From a virus: 20,347 nt of DNA. A program made the position numbers and the translations under genes. This document shows positions 6,399 through 12,962 of the stretch, piece after piece. The stretch covers positions 1 to 20,347 of IMG/VR virus record IMGVR_UViG_3300021961_000805; one strand, 5' to 3'. Below the pieces are notes generated by a model, which worked only from the letters and a program-made list of their open reading frames with translations, was not told the DNA's origin and did not search any database. How positions within the stretch are numbered: the stretch's first letter is position 1; the number at the start of each line of letters is the position of its first letter.

Positions 6399-6725
6399 AT
6401 GGCTATTGATTTTGACAATATCAGTTTTGATGATGTTCAGTTTATCTCTGAGGATGAGGTTGAGCATTCGCGTGGAGGTAAGCGTAAGCTTCCAGAATGG
6501 ACTCCGATTTTGAGTTGGACTAGACCTCAGGTTCCCGATTTCTTTTGGGAATGGCGTGGCTATGGTCAGCCGACTGAGAAAGACTTTGAAGAAATTGAGA
6601 AAACAAAGTCTGAATCCCTGGCTAAGCAGAATGATCAGATTGATCGTCAGATTGAAGTTCTGCGTATTCGTAAGAAGACAGTTCTGGAAATTCGTAATCA
6701 GAAAGAAGTGAGGATCAAGCTGTGA
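6399..6725 (+). CDS. Hypothetical acidic/helical protein
   Basis: ATG 6399 is preferred over upstream starts because it follows GGGAGAAG (6388-6394) and lies two bases after the previous stop. The 108-residue product starts acidic (MAIDFDNISFDDVQFISEDE), has a Trp/Pro-rich centre (LPEWTPILSWTRPQVPDFFWEW) and ends in a charged helix of about 45 residues (from EKDFEEIEK to the end) with coiled-coil spacing (QIDRQIEVLRIRKKTVLEI). The Trp cluster may be a binding surface. It overlaps the next gene by four bases (GTGA). Function unknown. Confidence 0.8.
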   Translation: MAIDFDNISFDDVQFISEDEVEHSRGGKRKLPEWTPILSWTRPQVPDFFWEWRGYGQPTEKDFEEIEKTKSESLAKQNDQIDRQIEVLRIRKKTVLEIRNQKEVRIKL

Positions 6726-6955
6726 GTATTGATAACGCATTCAGTTATGTCAAGGGTTTTGATGAGGATCAGTTGATCGAATTCGTTAATCACAACCTTG
6801 ATGTTTCGACTCGTAATTTCGAAAGGGCTTTGGAGATCACTAAGGAAATCCAGGCGCTTATTGAAAAGAGAGACGAATACCGTAAGGTTGGTCAAATGTT
6901 TCAGAAACTGGCAAAGCAGGGTATTTCGGAATTGAGTGAAAGGAAGGGAATCTGA
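6722..6955 (+). CDS. Hypothetical helical protein
   Basis: A 77-residue protein starting at GTG 6722 through a GTGA overlap with the preceding stop, a sign of translational coupling. The sequence is almost entirely helical and charged: EDQLIEFVNHNLDVSTRNFERAL, then EITKEIQALIEKRDEYRK, then QMFQKLAKQGISELSERK. A helical hairpin or coiled coil is likely, perhaps pairing with the coiled C-terminus of its upstream neighbour. It has no Cys, signal or membrane segment. Family not recognised. Confidence 0.75.
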   Translation: MSIDNAFSYVKGFDEDQLIEFVNHNLDVSTRNFERALEITKEIQALIEKRDEYRKVGQMFQKLAKQGISELSERKGI

Positions 6956-6956
6956 A

Positions 6957-7169
6957 ATGAGTAGCGTAAGGGTTAGCACTCCGAAGTGCTTTTACTGTTT
7001 TCAGTACGGTGAAGTTGTCGTTGACAGTGATGGATTCGATAAGTGGATGGCTGGGTATTTGATTCAGGATGCGTTTCCTGATTTGGATTTGGAAAGCCGT
7101 GAGCAGTTGATTTCTGGTACTCATTCGGAATGTTGGGACAAAATGATGAAAGGTGATGAAGATGAATAA
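6957..7169 (+). CDS. Small CxxC protein
   Basis: ATG 6957 is chosen because GGAAGGGAA precedes it and it directly follows the previous stop; starting farther upstream would add seven residues inside the preceding gene. The 70-residue product has an N-terminal Cys pair (KCFYCFQYG, Cys12/Cys15) and a C-terminal His/Cys pair (SGTHSECWDKM). Together these could bind one zinc, with an acidic helical insert (FPDLDLESREQLI) between them. It overlaps the next gene by eight bases. It belongs to the series of tiny metal-binding-like proteins in this block. Function unknown. Confidence 0.75.
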   Translation: MSSVRVSTPKCFYCFQYGEVVVDSDGFDKWMAGYLIQDAFPDLDLESREQLISGTHSECWDKMMKGDEDE

Positions 7170-7347
7170 TCATGATCTGAGAGAAAAAGTTCTTGTTTGG
7201 GCAAGACAGAATGCTCGGGAAGATCTTTACTATGGAACTCCTTATTCTTTTTGTAGGAGTGCTTTGATCAATGGTTTCATTACTCAGGATGAGTTTGATA
7301 CCCTGGAAATCATGTACGGAAAACTTTGGACTTATAGAGGTGACTGA
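7162..7347 (+). CDS. Hypothetical small protein
   Basis: Of the close starts GTG 7153, ATG 7156 and ATG 7162, the last has the best spacing to AAAGG (about 7149-7153). The 61-residue product (begins MNNHDLREKVLVWARQ) has a helix, a Tyr-rich turn (EDLYYGTPYSFCRSAL) and a short acidic helix (TQDEFDTLEIMYGKLW). It ends in TGATGG, overlapping the next ATG by one base. The fold may resemble a small helix-turn-helix (SALINGFITQDEFDTL), but the match is too weak to name. Function unknown. Confidence 0.7.
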   Translation: MNNHDLREKVLVWARQNAREDLYYGTPYSFCRSALINGFITQDEFDTLEIMYGKLWTYRGD

Positions 7348-7565
7348 TGGCTATTTGTGTTTACTGTCAATCTGAGTATTCCGATGAGCGTTTGGATGCT
7401 GGATACGATTACTGTCTGGCTGAAGAATGTCAGAAGCTTGGTCTTGATAAGTCGGAGCGTGAATTTCGTAAGGAATACACTCCCGCTTTACTTCACAAGT
7501 CAAACTACTTCTGGATCAAGAAGTCGGAATTGAAAACGTTGAATGTCAGGAGTGATTTGCTGTGA
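7347..7565 (+). CDS. Small zinc-finger-like protein
   Basis: A 72-residue protein starting at ATG 7347 in a TGATG overlap, with AGAGG upstream. The N-terminus has a zinc-binding pattern: C4-x2-C7 (CVYC), then C23 and C28 (YDYCLAEECQ). This spacing (C-x2-C-x15-C-x4-C) fits a treble-clef-like finger. The remainder is a basic helix (LDKSEREFRKEYTPALLHK) and an Arg/Lys-rich tail. Binding of nucleic acid is possible from charge but not shown. It overlaps the next GTG by four bases. Confidence 0.78.
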   Translation: MAICVYCQSEYSDERLDAGYDYCLAEECQKLGLDKSEREFRKEYTPALLHKSNYFWIKKSELKTLNVRSDLL

Positions 7566-7738
7566 AGCGTTTGAAGTGCTTTATCAAGAAGATGAAGTGG
7601 AAGTCAATGGGTGTCAAATGGGATGGCCATTGCTGGATGAATGTAGTTACCTCTGATGGTTTCTACGGAACAAAATGTATGGATTGCGGTAAGCGTGTTG
7701 CTTTCACCGCTGAGGAAATGAAAGAGGAGGATTACTGA
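7562..7738 (+). CDS. Small basic CxxC protein (58 aa)
   Basis: GTG 7562 opens through a GTGA overlap with the previous stop and runs to TGA 7736-7738. The 58-residue product starts strongly basic (VKRLKCFIKKMKWKS), has His/Cys in WDGHCWMN, a clear Cys pair in GTKCMDCGKRVAF, and ends acidic (EEMKEEDY). With Cys24, Cys40 and Cys43 plus His23 it could hold one zinc ion. The gene completely fills the interval between its neighbours, which supports it. The next ATG lies one base after its stop. Function unknown. Confidence 0.75.
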   Translation: MKRLKCFIKKMKWKSMGVKWDGHCWMNVVTSDGFYGTKCMDCGKRVAFTAEEMKEEDY

Positions 7739-7739
7739 A

Positions 7740-8099
7740 ATGAATCAGAACAAAGGAAGTTGTTTCATCTGTAATCGGGAAATCATTCTTGGTTGGGATC
7801 ACTTCATGACTGATGATCAGAAAAAAGACAATCCGGTTGATGCTGTGACAAGTATTGTCACTGGTGGCTATACTTCTCGCTTTGATTGTCTGTATGGAAG
7901 GATCTTTATTTGTGATCCTTGCTTTATGGATAGGATTGAGCGTGTCATTGATGTTCGTGACTATTTTGAAGAGATGGCTGACAAGCTGGATGAAGATGGC
8001 TTCTATGATGAAGATGACGAAGCCAGTAAGGAATTGTGCAAGTTGAATCATCCTTCTAGTAAGAGCATTTGGGACAATCTGAAAGGCAGGTTCAGGTGA
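7740..8099 (+). CDS. Zinc-ribbon-like protein with acidic tail
   Basis: A 119-residue protein with a strong AGAGGAGG ribosome site. It has two Cys pairs, CFIC (residues 8-11) and CDPC (about 58-61), separated by 46 residues, the arrangement of a zinc finger with a long insert. After them comes a very acidic helix-rich stretch (EEMADKLDEDGFYDEDDEASKE) and a basic end (LKGRFR). Neighbouring genes carry similar Cys pairs, so this may be part of an expanded set. It overlaps the next gene by four bases (GTGA). No named family. Confidence 0.8.
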   Translation: MNQNKGSCFICNREIILGWDHFMTDDQKKDNPVDAVTSIVTGGYTSRFDCLYGRIFICDPCFMDRIERVIDVRDYFEEMADKLDEDGFYDEDDEASKELCKLNHPSSKSIWDNLKGRFR

Positions 8100-8281
8100 G
8101 GGTTTACGTTGACATTTCAACTGGAACTTTTGGTGCTGAGGACGATTTAGTTTTTGTTGATGTTGATGATTGGAGCAACGACGAATTTGTTGCTTTTGGT
8201 GAAATGACTGATGATGATCGTTCTGCTTTAGGGTGGGAGATCGCTTCACTTCAAAAGAAAGAAGAGAACAATGCCGTTTGA
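8096..8281 (+). CDS. Hypothetical small acidic protein
   Basis: GTG 8096, in a GTGA overlap with the previous stop, is preferred over a TTG at 8069 that lies deep in the preceding gene. AAAGGCAGG lies just upstream. The 61-residue product begins with strands (VRVYVDISTGTFG, LVFVDVDDW) and continues with an acidic helix (NDEFVAFGEMTDDDRSAL), giving a strongly negative protein. It has no Cys and no membrane part. Small acidic phage proteins can act as DNA mimics, but nothing specific supports that here. It overlaps the next gene by 11 bases. Confidence 0.7.
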   Translation: MRVYVDISTGTFGAEDDLVFVDVDDWSNDEFVAFGEMTDDDRSALGWEIASLQKKEENNAV

Positions 8282-8519
8282 AAAGACCAATGATGGAGTT
8301 GTCATTACTGGTGATGATACACAAAAGTATGCGATGATGACTCAGATCAAAGCTTTAGAGCTTGAAGCAAAAACTGGTATGACTATGAGCCGGGGTATTC
8401 CTTTGCTGAAATATTTGAAGCAGGCATACGGTCTACAATCTCGTAGCAAAAAGGATGCGGTTGTTGAAATGAAGAGACTTTTTAATTATCGCTTTGATGT
8501 GGAGTTCTATCAGGTATGA
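8271..8519 (+). CDS. Hypothetical basic helical protein
   Basis: An 82-residue protein; ATG 8271 follows AAAGAAGAG and sits within the 3' end of the previous gene. After a polar N-terminus (MPFEKTNDGVVITGDD) come helices MMTQIKALELEAKTG and IPLLKYLKQAYG, then a basic segment (LQSRSKKDAVVEMKRLF). The two helices joined by TGMTMSRG resemble a small helix-turn-helix in size and charge, but I cannot confirm it. It overlaps the next ATG by four bases (ATGA). Function unknown. Confidence 0.75.
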   Translation: MPFEKTNDGVVITGDDTQKYAMMTQIKALELEAKTGMTMSRGIPLLKYLKQAYGLQSRSKKDAVVEMKRLFNYRFDVEFYQV

Positions 8520-8656
8520 GTCAGTATATCTGTAGAGAATGCGGTGAGGAATACGATGATGTTCCAGAAGATCGTATCTGTGCAGTATGCTTTGAAGTTG
8601 TTGTTGATTCAGAGTATGGCAATGACTATCTTTCTGAACTGGAAGAGTTTTTCTAA
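8516..8656 (+). CDS. Zinc-ribbon microprotein (46 aa)
   Basis: ATG 8516 (ATGA overlap with the previous stop) opens a 46-codon gene ending TAA 8654-8656, which overlaps the next ATG by one base. The product has a textbook four-Cys pattern: C6-x2-C9 (YICRECG) and C22-x2-C25 (RICAVCF), as in rubredoxin-like or RanBP-type knuckles, then an acidic helical tail (DYLSELEEFF). Without the gene a clear gap would remain in an otherwise gap-free operon. It probably binds one zinc; partner unknown. Confidence 0.82.
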   Translation: MSQYICRECGEEYDDVPEDRICAVCFEVVVDSEYGNDYLSELEEFF

Positions 8657-9192
8657 TGCGTAAACATCTTTGCACCTATTGCTCGACTTTCAAGGATAAG
8701 GATCAGTTTTATCCTACGAATCTTTCTCGTTGTAAAGCTTGTATTCGTGCTTACAACAAAGAATGGAGGATGGCTCATGCTTCTGATCTTGATAAGAGAA
8801 AGCCGAAGCACAAAGCTAGGATTCACTGTCAGAGTTGCAATAAGGTGATGAACAGAGTTGTTTGCATCATTTGTGAAAAGTGTTCTCGCAACGAAGAAAT
8901 CAGGAAAAAGTTTGACATTTTGACTGCTGCTGATGTTCAGCTAAAAGATGGTGATGTGTTTCACAATCAGATGGCTTTCATCTTTGCTTGTGGTCGATTT
9001 GATGAGTTTGTTGAAAATGCATACTCTGCTCAAATGGCTTTTGTTGATGACATGAAGTTGTATGAGAATATTGATGAGGGTTTTGTTAGTGACAAAACTC
9101 TTGATGATTATGAAGATGCCGGTTCGTCCTGGTATGTTCATACTCTTTTACAATCCCCTAGTAGAATGAGAAGGAGAAAGAAAAGTGATTGA
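8656..9192 (+). CDS. Two-zinc-ribbon protein, endonuclease VII-like N-terminus
   Basis: A 178-residue protein. The N-terminus has C6-x2-C9 and C26-x2-C29 around DQFYP and LSRCKACIRAYNKEW, a pattern seen in zinc-binding parts of phage endonuclease VII-like and HNH-associated proteins. A second set follows at about residues 58-76 (HCQSCNK and CIICEKC). The nuclease residues of the endonuclease VII core are not visible, so it looks like only the metal-binding module joined to a helical acidic domain (residues 85-165) and a basic tail (RMRRRKKSD). ATG 8656 overlaps the previous TAA by one base. Nucleic-acid binding is likely; catalysis is not supported. Confidence 0.8.
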   Translation: MRKHLCTYCSTFKDKDQFYPTNLSRCKACIRAYNKEWRMAHASDLDKRKPKHKARIHCQSCNKVMNRVVCIICEKCSRNEEIRKKFDILTAADVQLKDGDVFHNQMAFIFACGRFDEFVENAYSAQMAFVDDMKLYENIDEGFVSDKTLDDYEDAGSSWYVHTLLQSPSRMRRRKKSD

Positions 9193-9505
9193 TAACTTTT
9201 ACCTTGGGCCTGTGCCTGCGGAAGAAGATTGTGCTCAGGTTGGAGATCCTGATTACAATATGAAAGCAACACGTGAAATGAATGCCTATATTGGTCAACT
9301 TCAGCGTGAATTTTCTGATTATGCTGATTACGGTCTTTTCCGTATCAAGTGGCAGAATCATGATTTTGGTAGGTATGGTGATGTCGTTTTCGCTTTTGAT
9401 GATGAAACCGAAGGCGCTCTTGATTACGCTATCAAGGTCGAAAACAATACTCCTATGAATTGGGATGACATGGCTCTCCTCTATTTGAAAGATGGTGCAG
9501 AATGA
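9185..9505 (+). CDS. Hypothetical protein
   Basis: GTG 9185 lies nine bases after GGAG in a good ribosome site (GAAGGAGAAAG) and overlaps the previous gene by eight bases. The 106-residue product is acidic and soluble: an N-terminal loop (YLGPVPAEEDCAQVGDPD), a helix (TREMNAYIGQLQREF), two strands (GLFRIKWQNHDFG, DVVFAFDDE) and a C-terminal helix (NWDDMALLYLKD). No catalytic pattern is visible. It ends in ATGA shared with the next gene. Family not recognised. Confidence 0.78.
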   Translation: MIDNFYLGPVPAEEDCAQVGDPDYNMKATREMNAYIGQLQREFSDYADYGLFRIKWQNHDFGRYGDVVFAFDDETEGALDYAIKVENNTPMNWDDMALLYLKDGAE

Positions 9506-9960
9506 TTATAGATGAAAACACTAGTATCTCAAGCAATATTGAGGCTTTTGATTATGTAGAAAAGCATCTCCTTGATCAGAATGAACAAGCTTTAGGTACC
9601 GCTGGAGATTGCTTTTATCATGACGGCAATCATGCTTGCGCTATTGGTTGTCTTATTTCAAAAAGCAACTATCATGATGATATTGAATTTAGAGGGCTTG
9701 ACGGTATCATTATTGATGCTCTAGAGAAGAGTAATCCTGACTGGGACATTAATAATGGTCAAACGTTGGCCATGCTTTTTTGTCTTCAGTATGTTCATGA
9801 TAATAGAACTCCTTATACTTGGGAGCATGATTTTGCTTTCTTGAGAGATCGTCTTTTTGATGACGACAATAATCTTAGAAGCAATGTTCCTTACTATTCT
9901 GAAGATCTTGCACATGAAGTGAAAGATTACGCTAAAGGTGTTTTCTTTGTGGGGTACTGA
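9502..9960 (+). CDS. Hypothetical protein with CAIGC motif
   Basis: A 152-residue acidic protein coupled to its upstream neighbour by an ATGA overlap. A His/Cys-rich motif (GDCFYHDGNHACAIGCLI, about residues 35-52) resembles the conserved Cys-Gly turn of a family of small phage and actinobacterial proteins of unknown function (possibly DUF6197, recalled, not checked). The rest is helical and Asp-rich (FLRDRLFDDDNN, SEDLAHEVKDYAKG). The genes at 19754 and 20227 may be distant relatives, since the former has a similar Cys-turn (CTTAGCVAGWAV). No enzymatic role can be named. Confidence 0.78.
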   Translation: MIIDENTSISSNIEAFDYVEKHLLDQNEQALGTAGDCFYHDGNHACAIGCLISKSNYHDDIEFRGLDGIIIDALEKSNPDWDINNGQTLAMLFCLQYVHDNRTPYTWEHDFAFLRDRLFDDDNNLRSNVPYYSEDLAHEVKDYAKGVFFVGY

Positions 9961-9965
9961 TAAAT

Positions 9966-10205
9966 ATGTATGATTTTGACAAGGGCGACTTGTTTATTGA
10001 GATTGGAGATGATGGTGAGTGTTTTAAGTTTTTCGATACTACAAGGAACATCTACATTACTGTCGGTGGTATTCTTCGTTTTCAGATTACAAAGACGAAC
10101 GATTTGATGAAGAATCATTTCGTTTCTTATTCTGCAAACGGGCAAACTAAATTGTCTTGCTTTGAAATTATTGATCCCTCTACGATTGGAGAAGATAATG
10201 ACTGA
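9966..10205 (+). CDS. Hypothetical small beta-rich protein
   Basis: A 79-residue protein starting at ATG 9966, five bases after the previous stop; GGGG near 9950 may serve as ribosome site. The sequence alternates as strands: GDLFIEIGDDGECFKFFDTT, IYITVGGILRFQIT, KLSCFEIIDP, suggesting a compact beta barrel or sandwich. It has two Cys, far apart, and no signal or membrane part. It overlaps the following gene by eight bases. Function unknown. Confidence 0.72.
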   Translation: MYDFDKGDLFIEIGDDGECFKFFDTTRNIYITVGGILRFQITKTNDLMKNHFVSYSANGQTKLSCFEIIDPSTIGEDND

Positions 10206-10923
10206 TTCATTTGAGCGTGGTATCTGGTTGGTTGAAAAAGCAGAAGAGTGTTTGACTCGACCTGATGATTTCGGTTGGTTTGGTGGCGATGAAATGTTTG
10301 TCACTTGGTCTTTTGCTGGAATCAATTGGACAAAGAATTCTGACGATGTTCTGAATGAGTCAAACTTTCATGTCATCAGTAAGGATCTGATGGAGCGTTT
10401 CCCTGACGATTTCGATATTGTTGGTACTAATCATTGGGCTGTTGGTTCTTTGGATCAGTTGCGTGTTCGTGTTTTGAAGCATGAAGGTGAAGTTGATTAT
10501 CAGAATTTGACTGAAGCTTTCAAAGCTCTTATGGAATGGCATGATGCGCTGATGGATTATCCTCTTGCCGATGAAAGCGATTATTATGATCGTCAGTATA
10601 TTGCTGAAATCAAAGATCTTGCTTATCGTCTTCAGTATGATGATCCTTTGAAGTATGTGATTCATGTTGCTGGTGATTATGAAGAACTTGCTGGCGATTT
10701 GATTTATCAGATCAATCAGTATGATTATTCTTCTTATACTGAGCCTGCTTCTGATGAGCAATTGTTGGAGGCTGCTTTTGAACTTGGTCTTTGTAAGTTT
10801 GATGAGGCTGAGTTTTGGAATGAGTGGGCTGAGAACAATAAGAAGTTGATTGTTTGGAATCACTATACAAATCTTGGTGGGATGAGGCATGAGATTCCGG
10901 GGCAGATGAAACTTGAGGTATAA
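10198..10923 (+). CDS. Hypothetical acidic protein (241 aa)
   Basis: ATG 10198 is chosen over an upstream in-frame start at 10162 because it overlaps the previous stop in the usual coupled way and follows GGAGAAG. The 241-residue product is very acidic and rich in Trp, Tyr and Asp: GWFGGDEMFVTWSFAG (N-terminal), then an Asp/Tyr-rich helical middle (ADESDYYDRQYIAEIKDLAY) and a C-terminal helix with Trp (FWNEWAENNKKLIVWN). It has no Cys-pair, nucleotide-binding or membrane motif. It ends just inside the deaminase-like gene. It is among the longer genes of the block and likely has a specific role, but I do not recognise it. Confidence 0.8.
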   Translation: MTDSFERGIWLVEKAEECLTRPDDFGWFGGDEMFVTWSFAGINWTKNSDDVLNESNFHVISKDLMERFPDDFDIVGTNHWAVGSLDQLRVRVLKHEGEVDYQNLTEAFKALMEWHDALMDYPLADESDYYDRQYIAEIKDLAYRLQYDDPLKYVIHVAGDYEELAGDLIYQINQYDYSSYTEPASDEQLLEAAFELGLCKFDEAEFWNEWAENNKKLIVWNHYTNLGGMRHEIPGQMKLEV

Positions 10924-11359
10924 GTTCAAGAGCTACGATTTTGATTCGCTGTATATTTCCTGCAAGGATTTTTCTTTTTTGAGACTTGCTGGTAAGGTTG
11001 CGGCTATGTCTGATCATCACCGTTTCCGTTTAGGTGCGGTTGTTGTAAAGAGTGGTCGAGTGCTTTCGCAAGGTGTAAACGTTGCGAAAAAGAGTCCAGA
11101 TACTCCACCTGAAAGGGAAAGTGTTCATGCTGAAGTCAATGCTATGCGTGGCGTTACTAGTTTACAAGGTGCAACTATTTACGTTGCTCGTTTGGATTCG
11201 TTTGATGGTTTAGCTCTTGCTAAGCCTTGTGAATACTGTATTCATCACATGATGGAGAATGGTATCGCCAGGGTTGTTTTTAGTACATCAGAAAATGATG
11301 CGGAGTCGTTTTATCTTGATTCCGTTTCTTGGAAAGGATATAGGTACAAGAATGCCTAG
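10913..11359 (+). CDS. Cytidine/deoxycytidylate deaminase family protein
   Basis: A 148-residue zinc deaminase. The catalytic pair is HAEVNAM (H72, E74) and PCEYC (C106, C109), the H-A-E / P-C-x-x-C zinc site. HAE-x-NA is the form usual in dCMP deaminases, which convert dCMP to dUMP for thymidylate synthesis. Strand LGAVVVKSGRVLSQG (40-54) precedes the site as in the family. The start is uncertain: TTG 10913 keeps the expected N-terminal helix (FLRLAGKVAAMSDHH) and overlaps the previous stop by 11 bases, whereas the first ATG (11006) would cut that helix. It is shorter than T4 dCMP deaminase. Another free-nucleotide or base deaminase is possible. Confidence 0.82.
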   Translation: MRYKFKSYDFDSLYISCKDFSFLRLAGKVAAMSDHHRFRLGAVVVKSGRVLSQGVNVAKKSPDTPPERESVHAEVNAMRGVTSLQGATIYVARLDSFDGLALAKPCEYCIHHMMENGIARVVFSTSENDAESFYLDSVSWKGYRYKNA

Positions 11360-11582
11360 AAAAGATAGAAGAAAGTATGGAAGCGATTATGATGCTCTCA
11401 TTGATTATCTTGATCAGATGGGTGCTGATGTAGTCAAATCGTTTTCGATCAAGGATGTACCTGGGTTTTTGAGAAAGAACCAGGATCATCCTTTGTACAA
11501 CAAAGCCGTTTTTAGGCTTTCTAAAATTATGAGCGTCAAAGGTTTAGGTCTAATCAAAACACCACAAGGGAGAATGAAATGA
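11352..11582 (+). CDS. Hypothetical small basic protein
   Basis: ATG 11352, overlapping the deaminase stop by eight bases, is preferred over an upstream frame-open start at 11259 inside the deaminase gene. The 76-residue product is basic, with N-terminus MPRKDRRKYGSDYDAL, helices (LIDYLDQMGADVVKSF, VPGFLRKNQDHPLYNKAVFRL) and a basic C-terminus (LIKTPQGRMK). The size, helical order and final Gly/Lys turn could suit a winged-helix DNA-binding fold, but no signature is definite. It overlaps the next gene by four bases. Confidence 0.75.
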   Translation: MPRKDRRKYGSDYDALIDYLDQMGADVVKSFSIKDVPGFLRKNQDHPLYNKAVFRLSKIMSVKGLGLIKTPQGRMK

Positions 11583-11737
11583 AAGAGTATTTGACAATGG
11601 AAGATGATTATACTGAAGATGATCGTTACGATTGGGATCGTAATGATAGTTCTCAATACTGTAAGCATGGCAATTTTATTGGATCTTGGTGGGGTCCAGA
11701 TTTGATGTGCTTTGCTTGTGAAATGGGTGATGACTGA
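11579..11737 (+). CDS. Acidic zinc-knuckle microprotein (52 aa)
   Basis: ATG 11579 (ATGA overlap; GGGAGAATG just upstream) opens a 52-codon gene ending TGA 11735-11737, exactly abutting the next ATG. The N-terminal half is extremely acidic (YLTMEDDYTEDDRYDWDRND). The C-terminal half carries C28-x-H30 (YCKHGNF), a Trp pair, and C44-x2-C47 (LMCFACEMG), a CxH...CxxC pattern typical of single-zinc knuckles in phage small proteins. It fills a gap that would otherwise be non-coding. Function unknown. Confidence 0.8.
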   Translation: MKEYLTMEDDYTEDDRYDWDRNDSSQYCKHGNFIGSWWGPDLMCFACEMGDD

Positions 11738-11956
11738 ATGTTTTCAATCAATGCCGCTGAGGTAAATGAACTTCAGAAGATAATCAGTCAAGTAGTTGGG
11801 AATCCTGACTTTTATTCAATCATGTTGAGAAGGTCAAATATCGACCGTCTTGAAAAGCTCAACGATGCGTTTGAAGCTTTTCTTGCGGCTGAAGAAAGTT
11901 GGGCTGATTGCGCCCACGATGAACCAGATACAAACATTATCCTAGGAATGGAGTGA
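11738..11956 (+). CDS. Hypothetical small helical protein
   Basis: A 72-residue protein whose ATG directly abuts the previous TGA. The sequence is helical throughout: AAEVNELQKIISQVVG, then YSIMLRRSNIDRLEKLNDAFEAFLAAEESW, and a short acidic end (CAHDEPDTNIILGME). It has single Cys and His residues but no zinc pattern. A helical bundle or dimer is likely. The following gene starts six bases later. Family not recognised. Confidence 0.72.
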   Translation: MFSINAAEVNELQKIISQVVGNPDFYSIMLRRSNIDRLEKLNDAFEAFLAAEESWADCAHDEPDTNIILGME

Positions 11957-11961
11957 TAAGA

Positions 11962-12612
11962 ATGCCTAATTGGTGCAGTAATACAACGAATGTCTTTGGT
12001 AAGACTGAGAATGTCAAAGCCTTTGAGGATGAGATCAACAAGCGTGATGAGGATGAAGGTTTTATTTCTCATCTGTATCCTGTTCCGCAGGAGTTGAAAG
12101 ATTCTCCGGCTAATTTTGTAAACATGACTGATCCTATTCCTGAGAATTGGAAGAATCTTGTTGCTGAGGGAACTTGGACGCAAGAGCAATATGATGAGCG
12201 TGTTGCTGAGACTCTTGCTGATGTTGAGAATAAGAAAATTCTTATCGACAAGTATGGCGCTAAAGATTGGTATGACTGGTGCATTGATCATTGGGGTACG
12301 AAGTGGGGTGATTGTGATCTTTATATTGATGGAGGTCCTAATCGTGAAGAAGGTACTTCGACTTTAGAGTTGCAATACGAAACTGCTTGGGGTCCTGCTT
12401 TGGAAGCGTTGACTCATATTTCAACGATGTTCCCTAAGTTGGTTTTCTATACTTTCTATCGTGAAGAAGGTATGGGTTTCTCTGGATATCACAAAGTTTG
12501 CAATGGCGATATTCTTATTGATCAGCAGGCTGAGTTTATTCCTGATGGGGATGACTATGATCGTATTCTTGAATCTGAAGATGAGCAACAAATTGATGGG
12601 ATGATTGGTTGA
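11962..12612 (+). CDS. Api92-like ferredoxin-fold protein (MPNWC family)
   Basis: ATG 11962, spaced well from GGAG (about 11949-11953), starts a 216-residue protein opening with MPNWCSNTTNVFG. That N-terminus is the hallmark of the Api92/YubB-type ferredoxin-like domain family (formerly grouped with DUF1281), found on phages and plasmids and of unknown function. Other family-like features are the loop LYPVPQEL, the Trp/Cys-rich WYDWCIDHWGTKWG (about residues 101-114), and LELQYETAWGPALEAL, where Trp and Pro recur in relatives. The C-terminal part (SGYHKVCNGD and an acidic tail) fits the usual length. It overlaps the next ATG by one base. Confidence 0.85.
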   Translation: MPNWCSNTTNVFGKTENVKAFEDEINKRDEDEGFISHLYPVPQELKDSPANFVNMTDPIPENWKNLVAEGTWTQEQYDERVAETLADVENKKILIDKYGAKDWYDWCIDHWGTKWGDCDLYIDGGPNREEGTSTLELQYETAWGPALEALTHISTMFPKLVFYTFYREEGMGFSGYHKVCNGDILIDQQAEFIPDGDDYDRILESEDEQQIDGMIG

Positions 12613-12962
12613 TGCAAAATGAATTTGAAGAATTTCTAAGTAAAACAGAAAATGAGATGCCGGATGGTTTGATGGATGCTTCATCTTATGTAAATAAGAT
12701 TGAATCTATTGTCAAAGCGATGGCTTCCTTTATTGATCACGAATCAGATGTAAGCAGAATGTCTTTTATGATGAAGCTATTTAGCATATGTTCTGATAGC
12801 GATGAGGGTATTGTTGCTGTTCTTTACATTCTGAGTCTTATCATTACATCTCTTGATGATCTATCTGATGGGTCTTATCACTCTATGATTAGTTCATTCG
12901 AAGATGATATTATTCCTATTTTGAAGGAGAATCAATCTAGTGTCCCATACTGGAAGAACTGA
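12612..12962 (+). CDS. Hypothetical acidic helical protein
   Basis: A 116-residue protein starting in a TGATG overlap (ATG 12612). The sequence is helical and acidic: NEFEEFLSKTENEMPDGLM, YVNKIESIVKAMASFID, a hydrophobic helix (EGIVAVLYILSLIITSLDDL, about residues 66-85) and SMISSFEDDIIPILKENQ. The hydrophobic helix could be a membrane segment but is flanked by acidic residues and is more likely a buried bundle helix. It overlaps the WhiB gene by 23 bases, and AAGGAGA for WhiB lies within it. Function unknown. Confidence 0.72.
   Translation: MQNEFEEFLSKTENEMPDGLMDASSYVNKIESIVKAMASFIDHESDVSRMSFMMKLFSICSDSDEGIVAVLYILSLIITSLDDLSDGSYHSMISSFEDDIIPILKENQSSVPYWKN

Noticed and set aside
7704-8324. 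Long minus-strand ORF (206 aa)
   Set aside because: It is a shadow of three well-supported plus-strand genes with Cys pairs and ribosome sites; its composition (His/Gln/Ile-rich) is what antisense of Asp/Glu-rich genes produces.
10360-10929. Minus-strand ORF (189 aa, Ile/Leu-rich)
   Set aside because: It is the antisense of the acidic 10198-10923 gene, with no ribosome site and unlikely composition.
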